Shown here piece after piece: positions 6,333 through 7,705 of a stretch of 7,705 nt of DNA; within the stretch, counting starts at the first letter, position 1, and each line of letters begins with the position of its first letter. Origin of the DNA: Selenomonadaceae bacterium (GTDB lineage Bacteria > Bacillota > Negativicutes > Selenomonadales > Selenomonadaceae); contig JAFUTM010000106.1 of the NCBI GenBank assembly GCA_017484235.1, forward strand, positions 1 through 7,705, in the 5' to 3' direction. Both the position numbers and the translations under genes were made by a program. The notes below the pieces were generated by a model. It was not told where the DNA came from. It worked only from the letters and a program-made list of their open reading frames with translations, and did no database searches.

Positions 6333-6405
6333 GGAATTAGGAATTAGGAATGAGAAATTAGGAAAAAAAATAATTCAACATTCCTAATTCAACATTCCTA
6401 ATTAG
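6333..6405. repeat. GGAATTA tandem and inverted repeat between superoxide reductase and glf
   Basis: The left part is a 7-base tandem, GGAATTA, GGAATTA, GGAATGA, GAAATTA (6333-6360). The right part has two exact 14-base copies of TAATTCAACATTCC (6371-6384 and 6385-6398) followed by TAATTAG. The two parts are complementary: GAATTAGGAATG (6341-6352) can pair with CATTCCTAATTC (6379-6390) for 12 bases, or for 11 with the second copy (6393-6403). The hairpin ends just before the glf ribosome site. It fills nearly all of the 92-base gap. There is no proper T-run after it (TTTT only), so it is a dispersed intergenic repeat or an RNA hairpin rather than a clear terminator. Confidence 0.8.
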
Positions 6406-6421
6406 TTTTGGTGGTGAGAAA

Positions 6422-7567
6422 ATGTTTGATGTAATAATAGTTGGTGCTGGTTTTGCCGGCTCGGTTTTAGCGGAAAGACTGGCCTCTCAAAAAAATAAAT
6501 CTGTTTTAGTCATTGAACGTAGAAATCACATCGGCGGCAACTGCTTCGATGAACGCGACGATAATGGAATTTTAATTCACAAATATGGACCGCATCTGTT
6601 CCATACTGATGACGAAGAAGTTTGGAAATATTTGTCACAATTCACGGATTGGCACGTTTATCATCATCACGTATTGGCAATGATCGACGGCCAAATTGTG
6701 CCGCTGCCTTTCAATTTGAATACTTTGCATAAACTGTTTCCAACACCACTTGCAAATAAATTGGAGACAGCTCTGCTTAATCGTTATGATTATAATACCA
6801 AAGTGCCGATTCTCAAATTGAAGCAGTCCACTGATAAAGACTTACGTTATCTGGCGGATTACGTTTATGAAAAGATATTTTTGCATTATACGGAAAAACA
6901 ATGGAATTTGTCGCCGGAAAATATCGAAGGTGCAGTAACTGCGCGTGTGCCGGTCTTTGTTGGACGTGACGACAGGTATTTTAATGACAGATTCCAGGCT
7001 GTTCCAACTAAAGGTTATACTGCCATTTTCAAAAATATGCTGAATCATAAAAATATAAAATTAATGCTCAATACTAAATTTAGTGATGTAATGAAAATTG
7101 ACGACGGCAAAATCTTATTTTTAGATCAGCCTTTCAATGGTCAGGTTATTTATACCGGTCAACTCGATGATCTGTTTGATGAAAAATTTGGTGCATTACC
7201 TTATAGAAGTGTTGAAATGAAATTTGAAACGGTCGCGACCGACAATTACCAACCTGCGGCAACCGTTAATTATCCAAACAATTATGACTTCACAAGAATT
7301 ACCGAATTTAAAAAAATTCACCCATCTAATTCAGCAGTGACGACTATATTAAAAGAATATCCGCAGGATTATGAGCGCGGCAAAAATACGCCTTATTATC
7401 CAATATTTACTGACGAAAATAAGAGCCGTTACGAACAGTACGCGGCTGAAGTCAACAAAATTAGTAATCTTACAGCGGTTGGTCGACTAGCTGAGTATCG
7501 CTATTATGATATGGACGATATTGTAAAACGCGCACTTGATGTATTTAAAACATTTAGCAACTCATAA
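6422..7567 (+). CDS. glf: UDP-galactopyranose mutase
   Basis: Glf interconverts UDP-galactopyranose and UDP-galactofuranose using reduced FAD, supplying galactofuranose for surface polysaccharides. The 381 residues match bacterial Glf length. The FAD-binding start VIIVGAGFAG (4-13), IERRNHIGGNC (31-41) and IHKYGPHLFHT (52-62) are intact, followed by HYTEKQWNLSPENI (155-168, substrate-stacking Trp161), ARVPVFVGRDDRYFNDRFQAVPTKGYT (174-200), VIYTGQLDDLF (242-252) and the FAD-binding C-terminal VGRLAEYRYYDMDDIV (353-368). The ATG at 6422 has a GGTGGTGAG ribosome site a few bases upstream. It is separated from the superoxide reductase gene by the GGAATTA repeat, and a DUF4422-type glycosyltransferase begins 31 bases after its stop, a pairing common in capsule and exopolysaccharide loci. 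No promoter of its own is evident. Confidence 0.97.
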   Translation: MFDVIIVGAGFAGSVLAERLASQKNKSVLVIERRNHIGGNCFDERDDNGILIHKYGPHLFHTDDEEVWKYLSQFTDWHVYHHHVLAMIDGQIVPLPFNLNTLHKLFPTPLANKLETALLNRYDYNTKVPILKLKQSTDKDLRYLADYVYEKIFLHYTEKQWNLSPENIEGAVTARVPVFVGRDDRYFNDRFQAVPTKGYTAIFKNMLNHKNIKLMLNTKFSDVMKIDDGKILFLDQPFNGQVIYTGQLDDLFDEKFGALPYRSVEMKFETVATDNYQPAATVNYPNNYDFTRITEFKKIHPSNSAVTTILKEYPQDYERGKNTPYYPIFTDENKSRYEQYAAEVNKISNLTAVGRLAEYRYYDMDDIVKRALDVFKTFSNS

Positions 7568-7583
7568 AGACACTGTATGTGCC

Positions 7584-7588
7584 GGAGG
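7584..7588 (+). promoter_or_regulatory. Ribosome binding site deciding the TTG start of the DUF4422 gene
   Basis: A perfect GGAGG lies ten bases before TTG 7599-7601. It supports the uncommon TTG start, since the conserved protein sequence begins directly after this codon. Confidence 0.65.
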
Positions 7589-7598
7589 TTTATCTTAA

Positions 7599-7705
7599 TT
7601 GGATATAAAAATTTTGGTTGCCACACATAAGGAGTACTGGCTTCCTAAATATGATGTTTATCTGCCAATACACGTCGGCTGTAAAGGGAAGGCGGAGTTT
7701 GGTTA
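7599..7705 (+). CDS. DUF4422-type glycosyltransferase, 5' end only
   Basis: The first 35 codons of a protein running off the right edge. The start MDIKILVATHKEYWLPKYDV, then YLPIHVGCKGK, is the hallmark of the DUF4422 family, putative glycosyltransferases of exopolysaccharide and capsule loci that often sit beside glf. The initiation codon is TTG at 7599-7601, ten bases after a strong GGAGG (7584-7588); the family normally starts immediately before this point, and no in-frame ATG or GTG with a ribosome site is available. The gene follows glf by 31 bases and is probably co-transcribed with it. Only the N-terminus is visible, so the catalytic region cannot be checked. Confidence 0.82.
   Translation, partial: MDIKILVATHKEYWLPKYDVYLPIHVGCKGKAEFG

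Overview
The window is AT-rich bacterial chromosomal DNA with complete, intact housekeeping genes and no tRNA, rRNA, CRISPR array, transposase or phage gene that I can see. A two-subunit-type HisZ, a superoxide reductase and a radical SAM enzyme point to an anaerobe or microaerobe. The low-GC codon use, strong GGAGG-type ribosome sites and a small secreted 'DIYVGTS' protein fit a low-GC Firmicute, plausibly a member of the Negativicutes. That placement is inference from gene style, not from a marker gene.

The layout is divergent around an intergenic region at about 4560-4711. Leftwards (minus strand) lie a radical SAM protein of unknown substrate (2751-4559), purE (2155-2658), purC (1345-2052), a small secreted protein of unknown function (960-1334) and, entering from the left edge, a family GT17 glycosyltransferase (1-833, GTG start, 3' end outside the window). 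Rightwards (plus strand) lie hisZ (4712-5896), a one-iron class III superoxide reductase (5946-6329), UDP-galactopyranose mutase glf (6422-7567) and the first 35 codons of a DUF4422-type glycosyltransferase (from 7599, TTG start).

PurE and PurC act in the middle of de novo purine synthesis, and PurC makes SAICAR from the CAIR that PurE supplies. HisZ is the regulatory partner of HisG in the first step of histidine synthesis, but no hisG is adjacent. Glf makes UDP-galactofuranose, and the DUF4422 protein beside it would use a sugar donor, so the right end looks like the start of a surface-polysaccharide locus. The GT17 gene at the left edge is a second glycan-related gene, so the metabolic genes sit between two glycosylation genes.

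Three good sigma-A-type promoters can be read: divergent ones for hisZ and the radical SAM gene in the 4560-4711 gap, and one for purC in the purE-purC gap. A compact tandem and inverted repeat built from the word GGAATTA lies between the superoxide reductase gene and glf. I do not see a clear new multi-gene system. The points most worth a second look are the radical SAM protein with a B12-type N-terminal region lacking the usual cobalamin histidine and with an insert in its barrel, the superoxide reductase that has lost its rubredoxin-like iron site, the GGAATTA repeat, and the secreted protein placed directly after purC.
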